DNA of 64,000 nt, taken from Oceanobacter sp045430275. GTDB lineage: Bacteria; Pseudomonadota; Gammaproteobacteria; Pseudomonadales; Oceanobacteraceae. Location: assembly GCA_045430275.1 (NCBI GenBank), contig JAILXU010000002.1:186001-250000 (forward strand), in the 5' to 3' direction. Both the position numbers and the translations under genes were made by a program. Below the pieces are notes generated by a model that ran no database searches, was not told the origin of the DNA, and was given only the letters and a program-made list of their open reading frames with translations. Below are positions 24,539 through 32,695 of the stretch, in pieces. Each line of letters opens with the position of its first letter. Within the stretch, counting starts at the first letter, position 1.

Positions 24539-25399
24539 TCAAATCTTGCCCTGTATTTCCAGCGCTTTCTGGTAAAGCGATTTCTTGTTCTCACCCGTCA
24601 GCTCCGCCACAACGGCAGCCGCTTTCTTCGGTGGTAACTCCACCAGCAACAAGCGAAACAGACGCTCCATATCAACACTGGCCGCAGGCTCTGGTTCCGG
24701 GTTGCCGCTGATCATCACCACGAACTCCCCTTTCTGGTGATTGTCATTTTCCTGCAACTGCGCCAGCACATCGGGCAGCGTACCGCTGTAAAAACTTTCA
24801 AAGGTTTTGGTTAATTCCCGCGCCACACACACCAACCGTTCAGAACCGAAACACGCGCTCATATCCGCCAAGGAAGCCAGAATCCGATGGCGAGATTCAT
24901 AAAAAACCAGCGTTCGATCATCGTTCTTGACGGCCATCAGGCGCTCTTGGCGTGCGCCAGATTTATGCGGTAAAAACCCTTCAAAAGCAAAACGGTCAGT
25001 TGGCAAACCCGCTGCCGACAGGGCCGTCACCAATGCGCTGGCTCCCGGCAGGGGCACCACCGAAAAGCCTCTTGTTCGCAAGGCGTTTACCAGCGGGTAA
25101 CCCGGATCAGAAATCAATGGTGTTCCGGCATCCGACACCAATGCCAGACTTTTACCACTTTCCAGATAGCCTACAATTTGTTCGATACGATCTCGTTCAT
25201 TATGATCGTGTACCGAAATCAATGACTTTCGGATGCCCAGGTGCTGAAGTAATTTCTGGGTATGTCTGGTATCCTCACAGGCAATCAGATCCACGGAACC
25301 GAGCACCTTGGCAGCACGCTCGGTGAGGTCGGCCAAGTTACCAATTGGAGTTGCAACCACATACAATGTGGCTGCTTGCGTTAGCGGAAGAGTACTCAT
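24539..25399 (-). CDS. rsmI: 16S rRNA 2'-O-ribose C1402 methyltransferase
   Basis: RsmI is a tetrapyrrole-methylase-fold enzyme that methylates the ribose of C1402 in the decoding centre. The 286-residue product has LYVVATPIGNLADLTERA, IACEDTRHTQKLL, LVSDAGTPLISDPGYPLV and PLPGASALVTALSAAGLP, all family signatures. ATG 25399 gives the standard short N-terminus. This start codon shares the bases CATG (25397-25400) with the divergent lpoA start. Its ribosome site (AGGTG, 11 bases up) lies inside lpoA. Confidence 0.94.
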   Translation of the reverse strand: MSTLPLTQAATLYVVATPIGNLADLTERAAKVLGSVDLIACEDTRHTQKLLQHLGIRKSLISVHDHNERDRIEQIVGYLESGKSLALVSDAGTPLISDPGYPLVNALRTRGFSVVPLPGASALVTALSAAGLPTDRFAFEGFLPHKSGARQERLMAVKNDDRTLVFYESRHRILASLADMSACFGSERLVCVARELTKTFESFYSGTLPDVLAQLQENDNHQKGEFVVMISGNPEPEPAASVDMERLFRLLLVELPPKKAAAVVAELTGENKKSLYQKALEIQGKI

Positions 25400-27224
25400 G
25401 CTGGGAAATGCACCTGGGGTTTGGAAAGCGGTTACTGTTGTTATAGCCGCATCGGTATTGGGCCTCGCCGGATGCACCGGCACACCGGAAAAACCGGTCA
25501 ATCCCAAGCCTGTCGTCAAGGCAGGTCCAACGGCCTCACAACTGCTCGGTCAGGCTCGTCGAGCGATCAAGGCGAGCGAGTTTGGCAATGCCAGAGCACT
25601 TTTGCAACAACTGGACGTGCGTCGCCTGAATCGCTTTGAACAGTTTGAACACCGCCTGCTCAGCATTCGATTGGCGCTGTCCGACACAGCCACGCTGGAT
25701 GAAGAGACACTTGCCACACTGTCCCAGTCGCTGGACGTATTAAAACGCCAACAATTTTCCGCCACACCGCAACAGCGTCAGGAGTTGACCGAGCTGGACA
25801 TACTGCTGCTGGAACAGCAACAGCAGTGGTGGCCCGCTGTTCAGGCACGCGTGGCACTGAGCCACCAGTTACAGGGAGATGCCCAGCGCGAGAATCACAA
25901 TCGCATCTGGCACGATGCCCGACAAATCCCGACGACGGACATTCAAACCCTGCTGGCCAAGCCCTTGTCACCGGTATTAAAAGGCTGGCTGACACTGGCC
26001 GATTTGCACGCCAACCAACCCATCAGCCTGCAGCAACAACGTCAGCGTTTTCAGACCTGGCGACTGCGCAACGCCATGCATCCGGCTGCCAGGCAGCTAC
26101 CGGCTGAATTGGCTGCGCTTGCCAGTACAGCCAAAGGCCCGGATAAAATCGCTGTACTTCTGCCACTGTCAGGGCCACTGGCGCGTTCGGGTCAGGCCAT
26201 CCGTGATGGTTTGATGGCGAGCTATTTCCAGGCCAAAGAAAAGCGTTTATCAACGCCAGAATTGCAATTCATGGACAGCCAGCGTTTTGAAACGCTGGAT
26301 GCTGCCTACGCCACTGCCTTGCTGGCGGGTGCCCAATGGATGATCGGCCCTGTCAGTAAAACGGATGTGCAGTCATTAGCCAAACGTAACGCCCTGTCGT
26401 TGCCAACGCTGGCACTGAATTATCATGGTCTGGATACGCAACATGCCGAACTGACAGCCCCTGAAGGTCTGTTTCAGTTTGGCCTTGCTCCAGAAGACGA
26501 AGCCCGAGAAATTGCCGAAAAAGCCTGGAATGACGGCTTGCGCCACCCACTGGTGATGGTGCCCAAAGGCGGCTGGGGGGAGCGTATTCTGATGGCTTTC
26601 CGGGAACATTGGCAATCTCTTGGAGGCCGTATCAATGAAGTGCGTTTCTACGGCAAAGAAAACCTCAACGCCGATGTCGGTGCTGTGCTGAATATCGACA
26701 GCAGCAAGCAACGCTACAAGCGCATCCGCCAGTTTATGAGCGAAGACGTCAAGTTTGAGTCCCGACGCCGACAGGATGCCGATTGGGTGTTTGTCGCGGC
26801 AGCTCCTCAGGCGGGCCGCCAGATCAAACCCAGCCTGTCCTTCAACTTTGCGCGAGACTTGCCGGTTTATTCCCCATCACGCGTTTACACCGGGCAGCCC
26901 AACAGCCGCACTGACAAGGACCTTGATGGTGTTCGTTTCTGCGACTTACCCTGGGTACTGAACCAGCCCGAGCTGTATCAGGATGTTGAAAATAGCCTGA
27001 GCAACGGCCAAGGGCCTTATGTCCGCCTTTACGCTCTGGGTGCCGATGCATTCTGGCTACCCGAGCGCATGGCACAACAGCAACTGGGTGGACAAATCAC
27101 ACTCGCAGGCTCAACTGGCACCTTGCAAATGGACGATACACAGCGTCTGCACCGTCGGGGTGAATGCGCCATCTTCAAGGATGGTGAGCCATCACGTATG
27201 CCACAGGTAACGCAAAACCCCTGA
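25398..27224 (+). CDS. lpoA: Penicillin-binding protein activator LpoA
   Basis: LpoA is an outer-membrane lipoprotein that reaches across the periplasm to stimulate PBP1A. The 608-residue product has a lipoprotein signal ending LGLAGC (Cys26), a helical TPR-like N-domain (about residues 50-240) and a periplasmic-binding-protein-like C-domain starting KIAVLLPLSGPLARSGQAI. ATG 25398 is chosen because it places the lipobox correctly and has GGAAGAG upstream; the frame is open further into rsmI. It is followed 16 bases later by yraN. LpoA-yraN-gmhA is a conserved order. Confidence 0.92.
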   Translation: MLGNAPGVWKAVTVVIAASVLGLAGCTGTPEKPVNPKPVVKAGPTASQLLGQARRAIKASEFGNARALLQQLDVRRLNRFEQFEHRLLSIRLALSDTATLDEETLATLSQSLDVLKRQQFSATPQQRQELTELDILLLEQQQQWWPAVQARVALSHQLQGDAQRENHNRIWHDARQIPTTDIQTLLAKPLSPVLKGWLTLADLHANQPISLQQQRQRFQTWRLRNAMHPAARQLPAELAALASTAKGPDKIAVLLPLSGPLARSGQAIRDGLMASYFQAKEKRLSTPELQFMDSQRFETLDAAYATALLAGAQWMIGPVSKTDVQSLAKRNALSLPTLALNYHGLDTQHAELTAPEGLFQFGLAPEDEAREIAEKAWNDGLRHPLVMVPKGGWGERILMAFREHWQSLGGRINEVRFYGKENLNADVGAVLNIDSSKQRYKRIRQFMSEDVKFESRRRQDADWVFVAAAPQAGRQIKPSLSFNFARDLPVYSPSRVYTGQPNSRTDKDLDGVRFCDLPWVLNQPELYQDVENSLSNGQGPYVRLYALGADAFWLPERMAQQQLGGQITLAGSTGTLQMDDTQRLHRRGECAIFKDGEPSRMPQVTQNP

Positions 27225-27240
27225 TTCAGGAACTCATGAC

Positions 27241-27618
27241 ATGGACGTCAATTTCCCCACCACACCTAACAATCGCCGCCAGACCGGGCTGCTTATAGAG
27301 CGCCTGGCAGAATCCCATCTTGTTGAACAGGGCCTGACGCCCTGTGATCGCAATCAATACTCTCGCATGGGCGAAATTGATCTGATCATGTGGGATCAAA
27401 CCACTCTGGTGTTTATTGAGGTACGCTACCGACGTCATAACGAGCAGGTCTCGGCCGCTGAGTCGATTACACCGACCAAACAACGCCGGGTCATTCGCAC
27501 GGCCAGCCGTTATCTACAGCAGCAATTTGGCAATAACCCACCCGATTGCCGCTTCGATGTCATTCTGGCAACAGGCACACCGCCTCAACTGGAGTGGATA
27601 AAAGCGGCCTTTATGTAA
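27241..27618 (+). CDS. yraN: UPF0102 nuclease-fold protein YraN
   Basis: The 125-residue product belongs to the YraN/UPF0102 family, which has a Holliday-junction-resolvase-like (PD-(D/E)XK) fold. The key residues are visible in MGEIDLIMWD (Glu, Asp) and VFIEVRYRR (Glu...Lys/Arg region). No function has been firmly shown. It sits between lpoA and gmhA, as in many gammaproteobacteria. Confidence 0.9.
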   Translation: MDVNFPTTPNNRRQTGLLIERLAESHLVEQGLTPCDRNQYSRMGEIDLIMWDQTTLVFIEVRYRRHNEQVSAAESITPTKQRRVIRTASRYLQQQFGNNPPDCRFDVILATGTPPQLEWIKAAFM

Positions 27619-27743
27619 AGTGCCGGATAACGGCAAATCAGAGAAGCACTCAGAATAACATCTCATTTGCATCAATCTCTGTGAAACCATGGTAGCCAGA
27701 TCAGCTCTGACATATCATGCAGTTCTTAAACAGGAGGCATGTT

Positions 27744-28328
27744 GTGCAAGACAGAATCATTGGCCATTTCGGCACCAGTATCGAAACCAAGGCATCGGCT
27801 GCGGAAGTCCTGCCTCCCTTTATTGAACGCTCCGCCCAGATTATGGTGAACACGCTGCTAAATGGCGGCAAGATCCTGACCTGTGGAAACGGTGGTTCAG
27901 CGGGAGATGCACAGCACTTTTCATCCGAGCTGCTGAACCGTTTCGAGCGCGATCGCCCCAGTCTGCCTGCCATTGCCCTGACCACCGATTCGTCGACCAT
28001 CACATCCATTGCCAACGACTACAACTACGCCGAAGTCTTCTCCAAACAGATTCGCGCGCTGGGTAATCCCGGTGATGTATTGCTGGCCATCTCCACCAGC
28101 GGCAATTCGGCCAATGTGGTACAGGCGATTCAGGCGGCCCACGAGCGTGAAATGACAGTTATCGCCTTGTCTGGCAAGGATGGTGGCAACATGGCATCAC
28201 TGCTGACTGTGGACGATGTGGAAATCCGAGTGCCATCAACCGTTACAGCACGCATTCAGGAAGTTCACCTGGTCGTCATTCACTGCCTCTGTGACCTCAT
28301 CGACTGCGCCCTGTTCGGCGAAGAATAA
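27744..28328 (+). CDS. gmhA: Phosphoheptose isomerase (or DnaA-binding DiaA paralogue)
   Basis: This SIS-domain protein of 194 residues is most like GmhA, which converts sedoheptulose 7-phosphate to D-glycero-D-manno-heptose 7-phosphate for LPS core. The signatures are CGNGGSAGDAQHFSSELLNR, ALTTDSSTITSIAND, AISTSGNSANVVQAI and TARIQEVHLVVIHCLCDLID with its metal-site residues. A GTG start at 27744 is chosen over ATG 27717 because AGGAGG sits 6 bases upstream of it and the resulting N-terminus (MQDRII..) matches homologues. Position after yraN also fits the E. coli DiaA paralogue, so the exact role is less sure than the fold. Confidence 0.88.
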   Translation: MQDRIIGHFGTSIETKASAAEVLPPFIERSAQIMVNTLLNGGKILTCGNGGSAGDAQHFSSELLNRFERDRPSLPAIALTTDSSTITSIANDYNYAEVFSKQIRALGNPGDVLLAISTSGNSANVVQAIQAAHEREMTVIALSGKDGGNMASLLTVDDVEIRVPSTVTARIQEVHLVVIHCLCDLIDCALFGEE

Positions 28329-28347
28329 CCAATACCTTATAACGAAA

Positions 28348-28379
28348 ACGCCCGGTCAGTTGACCGGGCGTTCTTGTTT
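28348..28379. terminator. Strong hairpin terminator between gmhA and sqr
   Basis: AACGCCCGGTCA (28348-28359) and TGACCGGGCGTT (28362-28373) are perfectly complementary. CTTGTTTG follows on +, and TTTTCG follows on - after the same stem. It serves two convergent genes. Confidence 0.85.
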
Positions 28380-28408
28380 GTGGCTTTTAAATATCAGCCT
28401 TTCATGCA

Positions 28409-29683
28409 TCAATCTTTCAGACGGTTAATCCCCAACGCCTTCAAGGTGTATTTCTCATAGACTGGCTCGCTGGAACCGGTCTTCATCTTGCGGATGAAGT
28501 ATTTTTCAAACGCGATCTTGGCCATGTGAACCCATTTGCCTTTCTTGAACCAGGTGACGTTGCGCGGTGGAATCTGTGGAATGGCCACAAAAGCAGCGCC
28601 AGTATCCCCCATATCTGCCAGACAAATCGCACTCCAGGTTCCTTTGGCATCGGCCACGCCACCTTCCAGGTCGGCTTTCAGGTTGTGTGCAATCGCCGTC
28701 ATCATGGACTCGATCATATAACCGGTTTTCGGCGTACCGGTTGGTACCGGTGTCACTTCTACAGGTGGGATTGCCACACACACACCGGCTGAGAAAATAT
28801 TTTTGAACGTCGGGTTGCGCTGATATTCATCAATCACAACGAAGCCTTTCGGGTTCACCAGACCTTCAACAGCCGCGACGGGATCCACACCGGCAAATGA
28901 AGGCAACATCATGGAATGCTTGAACGGTAACTCATGCTGACGCTTCAGGTTGCCGTCTTCGTCCATCTCATCGACGAACATCACACCGTCTTCCACCTTG
29001 CTCACACTGGCATTGGTGATCCACTTGATGTGACGGTTGCGTAACTCGCTTTCCAGCATGGATTTGGAGTCACCCACTCCACCCAACCCCAGATGGCCAA
29101 TGTACGGCTCGCTGGAAACGTACGTCATTGGCACCTGATCACGCACTTTTTTCTTGCGCAGTTCCGCTTCCAGAATAAAGGCGTATTCATACGCTGGCCC
29201 AAAACAGGACGCTCCCGGCATGGCTCCTACAACAGCAGGGCCTGGCTCATCAATCAGTGCCTTGACGTTGTCATAACAGGCTTCGGCATGATCCAGAGAA
29301 CACACAGACTGAGTGAAACCACCGTGAGGGCCTGCGCCCTCTACCGCCGCAAAGTTCAGTTTTGGCCCGGTACAGATCACCAGATAGTCGTAGGCTTCTT
29401 CCGCCCCACTGTCCAGTTTCAGGACATTGCTGGCCGGATCAATTTCAACCACCGCCGACGCAATGAACTCAATGCCTTTCTTTTCCAGATAAGGGCGAAT
29501 GGGGAAACTGATTTCCGGGCGCGTGCGCCAGCCGACAGCAATCCACGGATTAGAAGGAACAAACTGAAAATCCTCCCTATCGTTGATAACCGTTACCTGA
29601 TGGTCATCGCCCAACAGTTCCTTGATTTCGTATGCACCAGCCATTCCTCCGGTACCAGCACCCAATACAATCACTCTCGCCAT
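28409..29683 (-). CDS. sqr: Sulfide:quinone oxidoreductase
   Basis: SQR oxidises sulfide and passes electrons to ubiquinone at the inner membrane through FAD and a cysteine relay. The 424-residue product starts with the FAD dinucleotide motif VIVLGAGTGGMAGAYEI. It has all three redox cysteines in family context: C128 (QSVCSLDH), C160 (GASCFGPAYEYAF) and C354 (SAICLADMGD). The quinone-side segment TPVPTGTPKTGYMIESM is also present. ATG 29683 gives the correct N-terminus; the frame is open 33 codons upstream. It has no persulfide dioxygenase or rhodanese neighbour, so it probably serves sulfide detoxification or energy gain alone. Regulation may involve a TA-rich direct repeat upstream. Confidence 0.9.
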   Translation of the reverse strand: MARVIVLGAGTGGMAGAYEIKELLGDDHQVTVINDREDFQFVPSNPWIAVGWRTRPEISFPIRPYLEKKGIEFIASAVVEIDPASNVLKLDSGAEEAYDYLVICTGPKLNFAAVEGAGPHGGFTQSVCSLDHAEACYDNVKALIDEPGPAVVGAMPGASCFGPAYEYAFILEAELRKKKVRDQVPMTYVSSEPYIGHLGLGGVGDSKSMLESELRNRHIKWITNASVSKVEDGVMFVDEMDEDGNLKRQHELPFKHSMMLPSFAGVDPVAAVEGLVNPKGFVVIDEYQRNPTFKNIFSAGVCVAIPPVEVTPVPTGTPKTGYMIESMMTAIAHNLKADLEGGVADAKGTWSAICLADMGDTGAAFVAIPQIPPRNVTWFKKGKWVHMAKIAFEKYFIRKMKTGSSEPVYEKYTLKALGINRLKD

Positions 29684-29806
29684 AGTCAGACTTACCTTGT
29701 AGTCATAAGAAGGAATCCCGGTATGACGCAAATTGCAGTCGTCAGACGACAGGCGTGCGATTTCCGGGGATTGCCAAAGCATTATTCAGCAAAATACAGT
29801 CCACGC

Positions 29807-29834
29807 ATAACTATATAGGAATAAAGTATAACTA
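29807..29834 (-). repeat. Direct repeat ATAACTA at two-turn spacing upstream of sqr
   Basis: ATAACTA occurs at 29807-29813 and 29828-29834, exactly 21 bases apart, with the palindrome CTATATAG (29811-29818) overlapping the first copy. It lies about 125 bases upstream of the sqr start in an otherwise gene-free stretch (29684-29954). The minus-strand TATACT here could be a -10. A regulator site is possible, but no partner regulator is nearby. Confidence 0.4.
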
Positions 29835-29954
29835 CTTGTCGTGAATAGCCCATTCCTGAGCGAACAACGTCACATTTCACATGGGCACTATGAGGGTTAA
29901 AAACAGCAGAGGGAGGTTGGAAAAGGTTAGAAACAAAAAGTCAGGACAAATATG

Positions 29955-30725
29955 TCAGTCAGAGCACTGATTTTGACAGTCAGCGCAGTCAGGCATACGC
30001 GGCAAGCGGAATTGATTCCAATGCGTATTTTTCAAATCGAGGTGCTGTAGCAGCCCCGCTTCGGGGGTGGCCAGACCCGATAAATACTTGAGCGCTTCAA
30101 CAGCCTGCAAGCTACCGACGACTCCCACAACCGGTGACAGAACGCCACTTTCAGCACAGCCGTCGGCCATTGCCGATGCACCATCCCGATCCAGATCTGG
30201 ATACAGACAGCGATAACAGGGGGAACCAGACTGGCTCGGATCAAAAAATACCAACTGCCCGGAAAGACCAATAGCAGCCGCAGAAACCCAGGGTGTTTTT
30301 GTTTCCAGGCACGCCAGATTGATCTGATAACGCACGGCGGCGTTATCCGTGCAATCCAGTACCAGATCCACGAGCTCCAAACGTCCCCGTAACCACTCCA
30401 GAGACGCCGCTTGCGGATGAGGAATAATCTGACAGTGAGGATTCATGGCACGCATCACGGTGGCGGCCGATGCCACCTTGGACATGCCGATACGATCGGT
30501 TGTGTGTGCGATCTGGCGCTGCAAATTGGACAACTCCACCACATCCGGGTCAACCAGCTCCAGAGTGCCGACACCACTGGCCGCCAGATATAAGGCCACC
30601 GGGCTGCCCAGACCACCGACCCCGATAATCATCACACGGGCATCGCTCAGAGCCTGCTGGCCTTCCATATCCATATCGTCCAGCAGAATATGGCGGCTGT
30701 AACGCAGCAGTTCATCATCGTTCAT
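29955..30725 (-). CDS. moeB: Molybdopterin-synthase adenylyltransferase MoeB
   Basis: MoeB (or the close paralogue ThiF) adenylates the C-terminal Gly of a ubiquitin-like sulfur carrier. The 256-residue product has the E1-like motif IGVGGLGSPVALYLAASGVG, LVDPDVVELSNLQRQ with the catalytic Arg region, VLDCTDNAAVRYQIN, and two zinc CxxC pairs (CYRC, CADC). It has no rhodanese tail. It starts with ATGA overlap at the prmC stop. The order hemA-prfA-prmC-moeB is the one found in Pseudomonas, which favours MoeB over ThiF. Confidence 0.9.
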   Translation of the reverse strand: MNDDELLRYSRHILLDDMDMEGQQALSDARVMIIGVGGLGSPVALYLAASGVGTLELVDPDVVELSNLQRQIAHTTDRIGMSKVASAATVMRAMNPHCQIIPHPQAASLEWLRGRLELVDLVLDCTDNAAVRYQINLACLETKTPWVSAAAIGLSGQLVFFDPSQSGSPCYRCLYPDLDRDGASAMADGCAESGVLSPVVGVVGSLQAVEALKYLSGLATPEAGLLQHLDLKNTHWNQFRLPRMPDCADCQNQCSD

Positions 30726-31603
30726 AAGAGCACCTGAGTGTGACCGGGCCAGCAACCTCCGCTGATGCGAGGGTTACCCCCAAAATCCTGGCGCGTTGTT
30801 ACTTGCTGAAAACCCGCTTGTTCCAGACAAGTACGCACGGCTTCAGCCTGCTGATAACCGTGTTCCAGCAACAACCAGCCTTCAGGCTTCAGAAAAGCAC
30901 GGCTTTGATCAATGATTTGCTCCAGATCGGCCATGCCCTGATGTTCCGCGACCAGAGCCGACCGTGGTTCAAAACGCACATCGCCCTGTTCCAGATGCGC
31001 ATCATCCGGGTCGATATAAGGTGGATTACTGACAATCAAATCAAAACCTGCAGATGCCTCAATGGCCTCAAACCAATTGCTGCAATCAAAGCGAACGTGC
31101 TTCAACTGGTTCAGTTCGGCATTTTCTCTCGCTAACGCAACGGCATCCGGCATCAGATCCAGACCCGATACCTGCCACTGTTCGCGCTCAGCCGCCAGCG
31201 CCAGTGCAATGGCTCCGGTGCCGGTGCCCAGATCCAGCGCTCTGGCGTGTTCAGGGAGCGGTAATGCCAGCGCCCATTCCACCAGGGTTTCAGTATCCGG
31301 GCGGGGAATCAGGGTCGCGGGAGAGACTTTCAAATTCAGAGACCAGAAACCCTGCTCACCAATCAGGTAAGCAATCGGTTCACCGTTCAGGCGACGTTCC
31401 AGCAACGCCTGCAACTGGCACTGCTGGGGCTGTGACAACACCTGATCACCCCAGGTACGTAACCAGGTGCGAGTGCACTGCAACACATGCTGAGCCAGAA
31501 GCTCGGCATCGGCACGCGGCGACTCTGAACCAGACTCAATCAGGCCTATGCGAGACTGCTTCAGCCAGCTTTCAACGGTTAATTCTGTCATCAATTCCGT
31601 CAT
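30722..31603 (-). CDS. prmC: Release factor glutamine methyltransferase
   Basis: PrmC methylates the Gln of the GGQ loop in release factors RF1 and RF2. The 293-residue product has an N-terminal helical domain and a SAM domain with motif I ALDLGTGTGAIALALA and the catalytic motif IVSNPPYI. The start ATG 31603 shares one base with the prfA stop (TGATG). A tandem near-repeat, ATGACGGAATTG then ATGACAGAATTA, creates a second possible start 12 bases on. Its substrate RF1 is the gene directly upstream, a functional pairing. Confidence 0.94.
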   Translation of the reverse strand: MTELMTELTVESWLKQSRIGLIESGSESPRADAELLAQHVLQCTRTWLRTWGDQVLSQPQQCQLQALLERRLNGEPIAYLIGEQGFWSLNLKVSPATLIPRPDTETLVEWALALPLPEHARALDLGTGTGAIALALAAEREQWQVSGLDLMPDAVALARENAELNQLKHVRFDCSNWFEAIEASAGFDLIVSNPPYIDPDDAHLEQGDVRFEPRSALVAEHQGMADLEQIIDQSRAFLKPEGWLLLEHGYQQAEAVRTCLEQAGFQQVTTRQDFGGNPRISGGCWPGHTQVLL

Positions 31604-32691
31604 CAATGGGACGAAGCCATTTCAGCCAACAAGTTGGCCTGATGCTCTTGCAACAGTGGGTCGAGCACTGGCGTCAGGTCGCCCTGAACAATCTCTTCCA
31701 GCTTGTACAGCGTCAGATTGATGCGGTGATCCGTGACTCGTCCTTGCGGGTAGTTATAGGTACGAATGCGCTCGGAGCGATCCCCGGACCCAACCAGACT
31801 CTTGCGTGCGGCGGCCTGTTCTGCCTGAGCCACCTGGAGCTGCGCATCTTTCAGACGCGTGGCCAACAAGGCCATCGCCTTGGCGCGGTTCTTGTGTTGC
31901 GAACGCTCTTCCTGACATTCCACCACCATGCCGGTTGGCAAGTGCGTGATGCGAATCGCCGAGTCTGTTTTGTTGACGTGCTGACCACCCGCACCAGAGG
32001 CCCGGAAAGTGTCCACGCGTAAATCGGCCTTGTTGATATCGATGTCCGCCTCAGCATCCGCTTCCGGCATCACCGCGACCGTACAGGCCGAGGTATGAAT
32101 ACGCCCTTGGCTCTCCGTTTCAGGAACGCGTTGAACCCGATGTGCACCGGACTCAAACTTCAGCCGTGAATAGACCTGATCTCCCGTAATCCGGGTAATG
32201 ACTTCTTTAAAGCCACCGTGTTCGCCTTCATTGGCGCTCAGGGTTTCAACTCGCCATCCCAGGGTCTCGGCATAGCGGGAATACATGCGGAACAGGTCGC
32301 CCGCAAAAATAGCCGCTTCATCGCCGCCCGTACCGGCTCGTACTTCCAGAATCACGTTGCGATCATCGTCCGGGTCTTTGGGCAGCAGCAGAATTTCCAG
32401 ATCAGCTGTCAATTCCTCAAGGGTATTCCGGGCGGTACCGGCTTCTTCTTCTCCCATCGCCTTCATATCCGGGTCATCGTCCTGACACAAAATCAGCGAC
32501 TCTTCCAGATCCGACTGCGCTCCCTGATAGGTAGCGAAGGTCTTGGCAATGGTTTCCAGCTCGCTGTATTCCTTGGACAAAGCCCGAAATTTATTCTGAT
32601 CACTGATGACATCAGGATCGGAGAGCAAATGCCCGACTTCTTCGTAGCGATCGGTCAGGTGTTCCAGCTTGTGGAGAATGGAATCTTTCAT
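31603..32691 (-). CDS. prfA: Peptide chain release factor 1
   Basis: RF1 recognises UAA and UAG and triggers peptide release. The 362-residue product has the PCRF domain, the stop-codon loop GPETESQGRIHTS-type segment (VPETESQGRIHTSACTVAVM) and the catalytic GGQ in RASGAGGQHVNKTDSAIR. ATG 32691 gives the family N-terminus MKDSILHKLEHL; the frame is open far into hemA. No clear ribosome site precedes it, and the hemA stop is only 4 bases away, so translational coupling to hemA is likely. Confidence 0.96.
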   Translation of the reverse strand: MKDSILHKLEHLTDRYEEVGHLLSDPDVISDQNKFRALSKEYSELETIAKTFATYQGAQSDLEESLILCQDDDPDMKAMGEEEAGTARNTLEELTADLEILLLPKDPDDDRNVILEVRAGTGGDEAAIFAGDLFRMYSRYAETLGWRVETLSANEGEHGGFKEVITRITGDQVYSRLKFESGAHRVQRVPETESQGRIHTSACTVAVMPEADAEADIDINKADLRVDTFRASGAGGQHVNKTDSAIRITHLPTGMVVECQEERSQHKNRAKAMALLATRLKDAQLQVAQAEQAAARKSLVGSGDRSERIRTYNYPQGRVTDHRINLTLYKLEEIVQGDLTPVLDPLLQEHQANLLAEMASSH

Positions 32692-32695
32692 GAAA

